Translations under genes and position numbers: made by a program
From: an uncultured Collinsella sp.
GTDB lineage: Bacteria > Actinomycetota > Coriobacteriia > Coriobacteriales > Coriobacteriaceae
Assembly (NCBI GenBank): GCA_958350755.1
Contig: CATWID010000003.1
Coordinates: forward strand, 1 to 64,000
Length of the DNA stretch: 64,000 bases
Direction: 5' to 3'
Shown: piece by piece, positions 7,219 through 14,407 of the stretch
How positions within the stretch are numbered: the first letter of the stretch is position 1
Layout: the number at the start of each line of letters is the position of its first letter
The notes under the pieces: generated by a model
The model's input: the letters and a program-made list of their open reading frames with translations, nothing else
Database searches by the model: none
Told to the model about the DNA's origin: nothing

Positions 7219-9724
7219 GGTGATAAAAGTGACGGAACAGAAGATGAGCCCGCAGGCTATCGAGGTGCGTGGCGCGCGCGTGCACAACCTCAAGGACATC
7301 GATATCGATATCCCGCTGGGAAGGCTCGTGGGTATTGCCGGCGTGTCGGGCTCGGGCAAGAGTTCGCTGGCGCTGGGAGTTCTTTATGCCGAGGGCTCGC
7401 GCCGTTACCTGGAGGCACTCAGCACCTATACCCGCCGTCGCCTAACGCAGGCCGAGCACGCTCAGGTGGATGAAGTCCTGCACGTGCCGGCGGCGCTCGC
7501 GCTGCACCAGCGCCCCAGTGTGCCAGGCGTGCGCTCGACCTTTGGCACCATGACCGAGCTCAACAACAGTCTGCGTTTGCTCTTTAGCCGCTGTGCCCAT
7601 CACGTGTGCCCACATTGCGGGGCGCGTGTGGAGCCGAGCCTTAACGTGGCTGCGGGCCTGTCGCTCACGTGCCCCGCATGCGGCCGCGAGTTCTACGCGC
7701 CGAGTGCCGAGGACCTTGCCTTTAACAGCGGCGGTGCGTGCCCTACCTGCGGCGGCACCGGTGTCATGCGCGAGGTGGACGAAGCGAGCCTGGTGCCCGA
7801 CGAGTCAAAGACCATCAACGAAGGCGCGGTGCTTCCCTGGGGTACGCTCATGTGGGATCTGATGAAGCAGGTAGCCGGCGAGATGGGCGTGCGCACCGAC
7901 GTGCCGTTTAACCAGCTCACGCCTCAAGAGCGCGGCATCGTGTTCCACGGTCCGGCGGTTAAAAAGCACATTCTCTACGTTCCCAAAAACGGCGAGGGCG
8001 CCACGCCGCTCGATTTTACCTATTACAACGCTGTCTATACCGTCGAGAATGCGCTCGCCAAGGTTAAGGACGACAAGGGCCTCAAGCGCGTGGCGCGCTT
8101 TTTGCGCGAGGGGCCATGCCGTGACTGTGGCGGCACGCGTCTCTCCGAGGCCGCACGCCATCCCCAGGTGCGCGGTATCAATCTGGCGCAGGCCGCGGCC
8201 ATGACATTGGGCGAGGCGATTGAGTGGGTGCGCGGGGTGCCCGCATCCTTGCCGGCCGAGATGCAGCCCATGGCAGCGGATATCTGCGATTCGTTTTTGA
8301 GCACGGCCCGTCGCCTGGTCGACCTGGGGCTCGATTACCTCTCGCTCGACCGCGCCGGTGCTACGCTCTCCACGGGCGAGCGCCAGCGTGTACAGCTCGC
8401 CCGCGTGGTGCGCAACCGATCGACGGGCGTGCTTTATGTGTTGGACGAGCCCTCGATTGGCTTGCATCCTGCCAATGTCGACGGCTTGGTGGGCGTAATG
8501 CGCGATCTGGTGGATGACGGCAACACCGTGATTGTTGTTGATCACGATACGCGCGTTCTAGCGGAAGCTGACTATCTGGTCGAGATGGGCCCCGTTGCCG
8601 GAGCAGGCGGCGGTAATGTTATCGCTGCAGGTACGGTGGACGAGGTCGAACAATCGCAGGGCAGCCGCATCGCCCCATTTTTGCGCTCGGAGCCTGAGCG
8701 CTTGCGTCCGCAGGTGCCTGACGACGAAATGTTTGACCGGGGCCATATCCGCATGGCGACCGATGCCATCCATACCGTCAAACCGCTCGAAGTCGATATC
8801 CCGCGCGGTCGCCTTGTCGCGGTGACGGGCGTTTCGGGTTCGGGTAAGACGACGTTGGTGCTCGAGACACTCATCCCGGCACTTAAGGCGCAGGCAGCCG
8901 GCGAGCGCCTGCCAAAACACGTGCGTTGGGTCGATGCCGAGGGCATTGCACGTGCCAACCTGATAGACGCCACGCCCATCGGTGCCAACGTGCGTTCGAC
9001 GGTAGCGACTTATGCCGACATCCATGATGAACTGCGTCGCGCCTTCGCCCGCACGCCCGAGGCCAAGGCAGCCGGCTACAAGGCAGGCGCATTTAGCTAC
9101 AACACTGGCGCTTTGCGCTGCCCTACGTGCGATGGCACGGGTTCGATATCGCTCGACGTGCAGTTTTTGCCCGACGTCGAGATCGTCTGCCCGGCATGTC
9201 GCGGCTCACGTTATGCAGATGCGGCTTCGCATATCCATCGCGAGGGCAAGGACGGGAGCTTGCTGACGTTGCCGCAGCTTATGGACATGAGTGTGGACGA
9301 GGCCCTCGACGCCACGGTGGGACTCAAGAAGGTTCAGGCGCGCTTGCAGACCTTGCACGACCTGGGCTTGGGTTATCTCACACTTGGCGAGCCCACACCG
9401 GCGCTTTCGGGCGGCGAGGCGCAGCGTCTTAAGCTCGCGAGCGAGATGGGCCGCGTGCAGGATGATGCCGTGTTTGTGTTCGACGAGCCCACGATCGGCC
9501 TGCACCCGCTCGATGTTCAGGTGCTGCTGAGCGTGTTCGACGGTCTCGTTGCCAAGGGCGCCACGGTTATCGTGATCGAACACGACCTCGATCTTATCCG
9601 TAATGCCGATTACGTGATCGACATGGGCCCGGGCGGCGGCGACGCAGGCGGACAAATCGTCTGTGTCGGCACGCCGGGCGACATCGCTGCCTGCTCCGCA
9701 AGCATCACCGGCCGCTACCTCTAA
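7211..9724 (+). CDS. Short UvrA-like ABC ATPase (UvrA2/drug-resistance type)
   Basis: An 837-residue UvrA paralogue with two ABC cassettes: Walker A GVSGSGKS at 44-51 and a second GVSGSGKTT. Signature motifs are LSTGERQRVQLARV and LSGGEAQRLKLASEMG, and Walker B sites LDEPSIGLHP and FDEPTIGLHP. Zinc motifs CPHCG...CPAC, CPTCGGTG, CRDCGGTR and CPTCDGTG...CPAC are present. Housekeeping UvrA is about 940-970 residues; this shorter form lacks part of the UvrB-binding/insertion region, as in UvrA2 and antibiotic self-resistance proteins. It may bind drug-damaged DNA. ATG 7211 overlaps the ATPase stop; GTG 7230 and ATG 7244 are alternatives because the binding site is weak. Confidence 0.8.
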   Translation: MSRVIKVTEQKMSPQAIEVRGARVHNLKDIDIDIPLGRLVGIAGVSGSGKSSLALGVLYAEGSRRYLEALSTYTRRRLTQAEHAQVDEVLHVPAALALHQRPSVPGVRSTFGTMTELNNSLRLLFSRCAHHVCPHCGARVEPSLNVAAGLSLTCPACGREFYAPSAEDLAFNSGGACPTCGGTGVMREVDEASLVPDESKTINEGAVLPWGTLMWDLMKQVAGEMGVRTDVPFNQLTPQERGIVFHGPAVKKHILYVPKNGEGATPLDFTYYNAVYTVENALAKVKDDKGLKRVARFLREGPCRDCGGTRLSEAARHPQVRGINLAQAAAMTLGEAIEWVRGVPASLPAEMQPMAADICDSFLSTARRLVDLGLDYLSLDRAGATLSTGERQRVQLARVVRNRSTGVLYVLDEPSIGLHPANVDGLVGVMRDLVDDGNTVIVVDHDTRVLAEADYLVEMGPVAGAGGGNVIAAGTVDEVEQSQGSRIAPFLRSEPERLRPQVPDDEMFDRGHIRMATDAIHTVKPLEVDIPRGRLVAVTGVSGSGKTTLVLETLIPALKAQAAGERLPKHVRWVDAEGIARANLIDATPIGANVRSTVATYADIHDELRRAFARTPEAKAAGYKAGAFSYNTGALRCPTCDGTGSISLDVQFLPDVEIVCPACRGSRYADAASHIHREGKDGSLLTLPQLMDMSVDEALDATVGLKKVQARLQTLHDLGLGYLTLGEPTPALSGGEAQRLKLASEMGRVQDDAVFVFDEPTIGLHPLDVQVLLSVFDGLVAKGATVIVIEHDLDLIRNADYVIDMGPGGGDAGGQIVCVGTPGDIAACSASITGRYL

Positions 9725-9727
9725 CCG

Positions 9728-9760
9728 AATGTGACAAAGGGACTGTCCCTTTGTCACATT
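9728..9760. repeat. 31-33-bp palindrome, copy 2
   Basis: AATGTGACAAAGGGAC then T then the reverse complement, perfect over 33 bp. It starts three bases after the UvrA-like stop and forms the left edge of the accessory block 9.76-13.69 kb. Confidence 0.9.
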
Positions 9761-9800
9761 CCCGTTAAAGCCAGCATCTGTCGGCATGGCGCTTGAACAG

Positions 9801-9843
9801 TTTTCGCGTGAGGGTCAAAATGGCCTCAACCCATTCGCGAAAT
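9801..9843. other. Inverted repeat upstream of the serine recombinase (possible recombination site)
   Basis: TTTCGCG at 9802-9808 and CGCGAAA at 9836-9842 enclose GAGGGTCAAAATGGCCTC, which itself pairs GAGG with CCTC. It lies about 70 bases before the recombinase gene, where resolvases often keep their site or operator. No second copy was seen in the window. Confidence 0.35.
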
Positions 9844-9913
9844 TTGCACGCCCTATAGTGAGTGGGCTCTCGCTTGAGCTGATGCTGCCAAGAGGCAGCC
9901 GATAGGGGCAATT

Positions 9914-10549
9914 ATGGACAATCGAATCTTTGGGTATGCGCGTGTCTCTTCCGCAGACCAGAACCTGGGCCGCCAATTAGACGCGCTGGCAAGGTTTCCC
10001 GTGCAACGGAGCCAGATTTATGCTGACAAGGCAAGCGGTAAGGACTTTAAGCGTCCCCAGTACCAGCGTCTTCTTCGCAGGCTGCGCGAAGGCGACGTTC
10101 TCGTGATCAAAAGTATCGATCGTTTGGGCCGCAATTATCGTGAAGTCCTCGATGAGTGGCGACGCATCACGGTGGATAGGAATGCTGCCATCGTGGTGCT
10201 TGATATGCCATTGCTCGATACGCGCGAGCAGCCTGATGGCATTACGGGAACGTTCATGGCGGATCTGGTTCTTCAAATCTTGAGCTATGTGGCGCAGCTA
10301 GAGCGCGAAAACATCAAGCAACGCCAGGCGGAGGGCATCGCGTCGGCGCGTTTGCGTGGCGTGAAATTTGGAAGGCCGGCATTCGAACGCCCAGATAGCT
10401 ATCGCGATGTCATCAAATTATTCGAAGGGGGAGAGGTTACGAGGCGAGAGGCTGCTGCGCTTTTGAACGTCAGCGTCTCGACGTTCGATCGTTGGAGACG
10501 GGCGGACGCGACCAGTTTTGACCGTTTGTCGTCTGCTCGTCCTCTTTAG
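9914..10549 (+). CDS. Serine recombinase (resolvase/invertase family)
   Basis: A 211-residue small serine recombinase. The catalytic domain opens with FGYARVSSADQNLGRQLDAL, nucleophile Ser12 of YARVSS, and continues with ADKASGKDFKRPQYQRLL, LVIKSIDRLGRNYREVLD and the regulatory helix region YVAQLERENIKQRQAEGI, followed by GVKFGRP. The C-terminal helix-turn-helix (REAAALLNVSVSTFDRWRR) is complete. This is the resolvase/invertase class rather than a large transposon integrase. No transposase lies next to it and no invertible segment is evident, so its target is unknown. It is the first gene of the palindrome-bounded accessory block. Confidence 0.9.
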   Translation: MDNRIFGYARVSSADQNLGRQLDALARFPVQRSQIYADKASGKDFKRPQYQRLLRRLREGDVLVIKSIDRLGRNYREVLDEWRRITVDRNAAIVVLDMPLLDTREQPDGITGTFMADLVLQILSYVAQLERENIKQRQAEGIASARLRGVKFGRPAFERPDSYRDVIKLFEGGEVTRREAAALLNVSVSTFDRWRRADATSFDRLSSARPL

Positions 10550-10714
10550 CTAGACATTTTGACGAGGGGAGTTAATTACACAGAGCCCACTCCTTCCCTC
10601 GATGTTTATCCAGTTCACGCCCTTGAACCAAATAGTGCCACCGCGTTGCCAATTCGTCTGCTTTTTGACGAGGGCTATATATCGTGTTTTGTTTTGTATT
10701 TAAAGGAGGACGAA

Positions 10715-11527
10715 ATGAAAAGGCGTTATGGAATGGCTCTGGTGACCGCGCTATTTGCGATGGTGTTTTGTGGGGCGCTTCTGCTGAGCGGCTGTTCGCA
10801 GTCTGAGAAGAAAAATGATGAACCTGATTATGCCGATGACCGTGCAATGGCTGTGATTGCTCAAGGTTATCAAAAGCGGTCGGATTATATCGAATCGCTT
10901 GGAGAAGATGCTGATCTAAGCTCGAATAAAGTGCGAAAAGAGATAATTAAAACCGAGATCGATAACGACAAAGAACTCAAAAAGGCGCCTTTTAAAGACG
11001 CTAAGATGCAGGAAGATGTCATCGCCTATCTCAACCTGCTTGACAATCAGCTTGATGTTACCAAGAAGTATGCGGAATCTGATCCTAAGTACTACGAGGA
11101 ATGGGAAAAGGCCTACGACGCACGATCCGCACAGCTTAAGAAACTGGTCGATCGATATGACTTAACAGTCGATGACGAGTATCAAGATGAGTTTGACGAG
11201 CTAATTAAGAACGGTAGGACCGTAGAGGAGAAGACGCATAACGATGAGGTTATCAACGGTTTGCTCTCATCGGCGAATTTTGAGAAAAGTGATGATGGCT
11301 ACGGTCTCTATACGTACACCGCAATCGTCGAAAATACCTCTGACATATCGTTCGAAAACGTTTATCTAAACGTTGCCCTTTACGATGCCGATGGTGTGAG
11401 GGCGGAAGAATGCTACGCAGATACATCTGCCTGGGCGCCTGGCGAGAAGGTGAAGTTTGAGGTAATGAGCGAGGTTGACGCCTCGAGGCTTGCGCCGACG
11501 GTGTCGGGTTACAGCGTCAAGGAATAG
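10715..11527 (+). CDS. FxLYD-type lipoprotein, unknown function
   Basis: A 270-residue predicted lipoprotein: basic start MKRRYG, hydrophobic segment, and lipobox LLSGC with Cys27 as the lipidation site. The middle is highly charged and helical (EIIKTEIDNDKELKK, ENVYLN). The C-terminal 80 residues (YTAIVENTSDISFENVYLNV, ALYDADGV) match the FxLYD domain, a small beta sandwich found outside the cytoplasmic membrane in Gram-positives. GGAGG precedes ATG 10715; an upstream extension to 10559 has no site. The gene is clearly A+T-richer than the housekeeping genes around it. A terminator follows. Confidence 0.75.
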   Translation: MKRRYGMALVTALFAMVFCGALLLSGCSQSEKKNDEPDYADDRAMAVIAQGYQKRSDYIESLGEDADLSSNKVRKEIIKTEIDNDKELKKAPFKDAKMQEDVIAYLNLLDNQLDVTKKYAESDPKYYEEWEKAYDARSAQLKKLVDRYDLTVDDEYQDEFDELIKNGRTVEEKTHNDEVINGLLSSANFEKSDDGYGLYTYTAIVENTSDISFENVYLNVALYDADGVRAEECYADTSAWAPGEKVKFEVMSEVDASRLAPTVSGYSVKE

Positions 11528-11545
11528 TTCGCGGGAATTGAAAAG

Positions 11546-11582
11546 AAAGCGCGGCCGTTTTCTTTGAACGGTCGCGCTTTGC
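11546..11582 (+). terminator. Terminator-like hairpin after the lipoprotein gene
   Basis: AAAGCGCGGCCGTT pairs with AACGGTCGCGCTTT around a TTCTTTG loop, 18 bases after the lipoprotein stop. The trailing T-tract is short. Confidence 0.6.
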
Positions 11583-11671
11583 ATTGAGCCGTTGACGGAA
11601 TGATTCGTGCCATCATGCTCGCGCTGGAAGATGATGGGAACGTCGGGGCAATAAAGGAAAGGTGAAACAGG

Positions 11672-12316
11672 ATGGCAAAAACACAATTTCTTACAACGAT
11701 ACCGCAAAAGGTTGCCTTTGGCGGGTTAGTCGTTGTTACGGTTCTAGCGGTTGCCTGGGGTATCTGGATGTCATTGACGCGTAATCCTACAACGATCAGC
11801 GATGATTCGATTCGCGAGGAGATCACGCCAGTCGTTAAGCTCGTGACGTACGAGTACAACTTCACCCAGCTGCTTTCAATTGATGAGGCGGGCAATCCGC
11901 TTGGGTGGGAAAACCCCTTTACGTCTAAGCGATATGTCGCAACGATTGACGGCAAAGCTGACATCGGGATCGATGCCGATAAGATGAAGGTTACAATCGT
12001 ACGGGCTAATATGGCCGATAAGAATTCAGAGGTCAAGAGCGTAAAGGTTATACTGCCTCACTCGGAGATCACCTCGTTCTCGACAGACCCCAATACGCTT
12101 AAGAAATATGTTGAGGACAATGGCTTTCTTAACTGGAATCAAGTAAGCACGGATGATCTAAACACGTTATTGAAACAGGCAAAGAAAGAGCAGACCAAGA
12201 AGGTCAAGGAAAGCAATATGCTCCAAGAATCTGATGATAGAGCCTGCGCCCTTATCGAAAAACAGGTCAAAGCCTTATGCGGCGATGACGTCAATGTTGA
12301 CGTTGCGTTTGAGTAG
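11672..12316 (+). CDS. DUF4230 domain-containing membrane-anchored protein
   Basis: A 214-residue protein with one N-terminal helix (VAFGGLVVVTVLAVAWGIWM, about 14-33) and an extracytoplasmic body. The body has the DUF4230 pattern: VVKLVTYEYNFTQLL, RYVATIDGKADIGIDADKM, VKVILPHSEITSF. It ends in a charged helical region ending KQVKALCGDDVNVDVAFE. DUF4230 proteins are membrane-tethered, of unknown function. The gene starts 144 bases after the lipoprotein gene and 11 bases ahead of the next small gene, so it probably heads a three-gene operon. An AAAGGTG site precedes ATG 11672. Confidence 0.75.
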   Translation: MAKTQFLTTIPQKVAFGGLVVVTVLAVAWGIWMSLTRNPTTISDDSIREEITPVVKLVTYEYNFTQLLSIDEAGNPLGWENPFTSKRYVATIDGKADIGIDADKMKVTIVRANMADKNSEVKSVKVILPHSEITSFSTDPNTLKKYVEDNGFLNWNQVSTDDLNTLLKQAKKEQTKKVKESNMLQESDDRACALIEKQVKALCGDDVNVDVAFE

Positions 12317-12327
12317 GGGTGAATAGC

Positions 12328-12459
12328 ATGTTGGATAAACGGCAACAGATCGCTGGGGCCGGCTCGCTTCTGATCGGGCACTACACCACCTTTCTCGACA
12401 CTACCTTCAACTCGGCATTTGGCGATGAATATACGGTTGATTTCGACTATCGGAAATAG
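12328..12459 (+). CDS. Small unrecognised protein, 43 aa
   Basis: ATG 12328 follows AGGGGTGAATAGC and the frame ends at 12459, nine bases before the next ATG, so it fits neatly between two co-directional genes. The product has an N-terminal AGAGSLLIGHY and an acidic, aromatic tail. No family recognised. It could also be a remnant of a longer gene. The last bases of this frame form part of the AGGAGG site of the next gene. Confidence 0.45.
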   Translation: MLDKRQQIAGAGSLLIGHYTTFLDTTFNSAFGDEYTVDFDYRK

Positions 12460-12468
12460 GAGGTCACA

Positions 12469-13530
12469 ATGGAGGATAAAGACGATCTGGCTGTTGTCGA
12501 AAGGGAGGAGCCGCCGCGACATAAGCAGAGTTTTGATATCCGTAAGGCCGCTGCCGGGTTGGTTGATGGCGCCGGAAGCGCGATGGCGGGCGCGGTTGCA
12601 ACCGTACAGAAAGTTGCCGATGGTGCAATGCGTGCTGCAACTCCGCTGGTCGATGACGCCTTGGCAGCTATTGCTGATGCGGCCGATGGTGCGGCAGGTA
12701 CTGCTGCGGATATCGGTGACGCGGTCAACGATTGGGCATACCAGCAGCAGCTTAATAGATACAGGCCGGTAACCAAGGAGACCTATCAGAGTCCTTCATT
12801 CCATTTGCCGAACATGATTCGAATTGTTGACGGAAATGAGCGCCGGGGCATCGACGCCTGTAGAGATGCTATTGGTTGGCTGGATACTGTTAAGGGCACG
12901 CAGATTTTCAATCTGTACCGCGAGGCAATCGGGGATAGCGAATTGTCTTTCTATCCTAAACCATCTCTTTACTCCACATATTACATAGATGCTTTTGATC
13001 GGTCTCGCTTTGTTGACCTTGACTCTTATTTTGCAACCATGCAACAAGACAAGATGGCCGAGTTGAGACGGATTGCGTTCATGCTTGGCGCGAAGCGCTG
13101 CAAGCTGGAGGTGACGGAGTACGAGGAAACTCGGCGAGGCCGCCAGGTTAAGGGAAATGCCAAGGCGGGAAAGAAGGGCTCGGTTCAAATCGACGGTTCC
13201 TTGAGCGATTCAACGAGAAGCGAGAAGAAAATTCTGTTTACACAGGAATTTGAGGGCGACATGGTTCCACAGCGCCCTGAGCTCCATTGGTATGCCCATG
13301 ACTCAGATGTTCTCTTGTTAATTGAGACGAGATGTGGTGGAGAGGATAAAAACAAGGCGAAGAGCTATCGGGTCGAATTGAAAAGTGAAACGGCCATGAC
13401 CATGTCTGTATCACTTGCTATGGCTATCGACGAGGCATGCAGCAAACTGAACATAAGGGCGAATTCGAGCCTGACAAGCCAAGCTAAGCGAGAACTCCGG
13501 CAATCGTTTGTATTTGAAGTTGAATTCTGA
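12469..13530 (+). CDS. Unrecognised 353-aa protein of the accessory block
   Basis: A soluble-looking 353-residue protein with no domain I recognise. Residues 20-85 are an alanine/aspartate-rich amphipathic helical stretch (GAGSAMAGAVATVQKVADGA) that could lie on a membrane or coil. The middle (about 100-210) mixes aromatic and charged residues, including a YPKPSLYSTYYIDAFDRSRF segment. A basic Gly/Lys linker (GNAKAGKKGSVQIDGS, about 225-240) leads to a C-terminal part rich in beta strands ending RQSFVFEVEF. A strong AGGAGG site precedes ATG 12469. Low G+C compared with neighbours suggests acquisition. The DUF4230 and lipoprotein genes upstream suggest a joint envelope role; that is inference. 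Confidence 0.65.
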   Translation: MEDKDDLAVVEREEPPRHKQSFDIRKAAAGLVDGAGSAMAGAVATVQKVADGAMRAATPLVDDALAAIADAADGAAGTAADIGDAVNDWAYQQQLNRYRPVTKETYQSPSFHLPNMIRIVDGNERRGIDACRDAIGWLDTVKGTQIFNLYREAIGDSELSFYPKPSLYSTYYIDAFDRSRFVDLDSYFATMQQDKMAELRRIAFMLGAKRCKLEVTEYEETRRGRQVKGNAKAGKKGSVQIDGSLSDSTRSEKKILFTQEFEGDMVPQRPELHWYAHDSDVLLLIETRCGGEDKNKAKSYRVELKSETAMTMSVSLAMAIDEACSKLNIRANSSLTSQAKRELRQSFVFEVEF

Positions 13531-13713
13531 TGTGTGGGGACCATTTGCTGCGGGGTTCCTGTCCTTTACGGGGTAGAAGCATAGAAACCCATACGGTGCA
13601 ACTCAGTAAAAGTTAGTAATATACTGGCATCTTTTCTAGTTAAAAGCGTTTAAAACCGGTTAATTCCATTTAAATCAGTAGGTGCAATATGTGACAAAGG
13701 GACAGTCCCTTTG
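13531..13713. other. A+T-rich gap with the third palindrome
   Basis: The gap between the 353-aa gene and trmL is markedly A+T-rich (AAAGCGTTTAAAACCGG, TTCCATTTAAATCAG) and has no credible frame. It contains TAATATACT-like promoter-looking words but no gene follows on the plus strand. It ends in the palindrome at 13689-13719. Confidence 0.5.
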
Positions 13714-13719
13714 TCACAT
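13689..13719. repeat. 31-bp perfect palindrome, copy 3
   Basis: Identical to the copy at 6001-6031. On the minus strand it supplies the last codon (ATG) and the TGA stop of trmL. It forms the right edge of the accessory block. Confidence 0.9.
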
Positions 13720-14313
13720 TCCGGGGAAGTTTGTCTGGCGCAGGGCCTCGTAGAGGACGATGGCGGCGCTGTTGGAGAGGTTGAGTGCGCTGATGCGGTA
13801 GTCGTCCGGATTGACGAAGTTGCCGCAGATATCCTGCTGAAGGATGGCCTCGTGGCCGCTCTCGCTATGCCCGAGCGCCTCCTCGTGGGCTTCCCAGGCC
13901 TCGGCGTTATCGAGCGAGTCGCAGTCGCGCAGCATGGGGATGCGCTCGCAGCGCGCAGGCGCTGCGGCGAGCAGCTCTTCGGGAATCCCCGAGCTCTCGC
14001 TGCCAAAGACCAGATAGTCACCGTCGCGGTAGGTGCTTTGCGCATAGGTGCGGCGCGCCTTTTTGGTCAGCAGATGCAGGCGTTCATCGGCGGGGGAGAG
14101 GCCGTTGCACGTAAGGAAATCCTCCCAGCCGGCATAGGTCGTCACGTCCAAGTTTTGCCAGTAGCCCAGGCCGGCGCGACGCACCGTCTTGTCGTCGAGC
14201 GAAAAGCCCAGCGGCTCCACCAGATGCAGACGGGCGCCGGTAACCACGCAGGTACGGCCGATATTGCCCGTATTGGCCGGAATCTCGGGCGCATACAGCA
14301 CGATATTGAACAT
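13714..14313 (-). CDS. trmL: tRNA (cytidine(34)-2'-O)-methyltransferase TrmL
   Basis: A 199-residue SPOUT-class methyltransferase that 2'-O-methylates the wobble base of leucine tRNAs. Family landmarks are all present: MFNIVLYAPEIPANTGNIGR with the N-TGNI-R substrate motif, LVEPLGF, the knot motifs LVFGSESSGIPEEL, and the closing LNLSNSAAIVLYEALRQ. There is an insertion of about 25 residues rich in Glu/Ala/His (NAEAWEAHEEALGHSE) between motif 2 and motif 3, longer than in E. coli TrmL (157 aa). ATG 14313 follows AAGGAG. The stop codon lies in a palindromic repeat, so the final Met is encoded by repeat sequence. Confidence 0.9.
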   Translation of the reverse strand: MFNIVLYAPEIPANTGNIGRTCVVTGARLHLVEPLGFSLDDKTVRRAGLGYWQNLDVTTYAGWEDFLTCNGLSPADERLHLLTKKARRTYAQSTYRDGDYLVFGSESSGIPEELLAAAPARCERIPMLRDCDSLDNAEAWEAHEEALGHSESGHEAILQQDICGNFVNPDDYRISALNLSNSAAIVLYEALRQTNFPGM

Positions 14314-14336
14314 GAATCTCCTTGGCTCAGAACGAA

Positions 14337-14368
14337 AAACCACCACGAAGGGCACCTTCGTGGTGGTT
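14337..14368 (-). terminator. Intrinsic terminator of the CobW-family gene
   Basis: AAACCACCACGAAGG paired with CCTTCGTGGTGGTTTTT on the minus strand, between the CobW-family stop and trmL start. Perfect 15-bp stem with T-tract. Confidence 0.8.
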
Positions 14369-14407
14369 TGGCGGTTACGTGGGCGGAAAATGCCCGCTTC
14401 GATAAAC

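Noticed and set aside
9760..13719. Complete integron or transposon
   Set aside because: Only a small serine recombinase is present; there is no transposase, no attC-like array and no terminal inverted repeats other than the intergenic palindromes, which also occur elsewhere.
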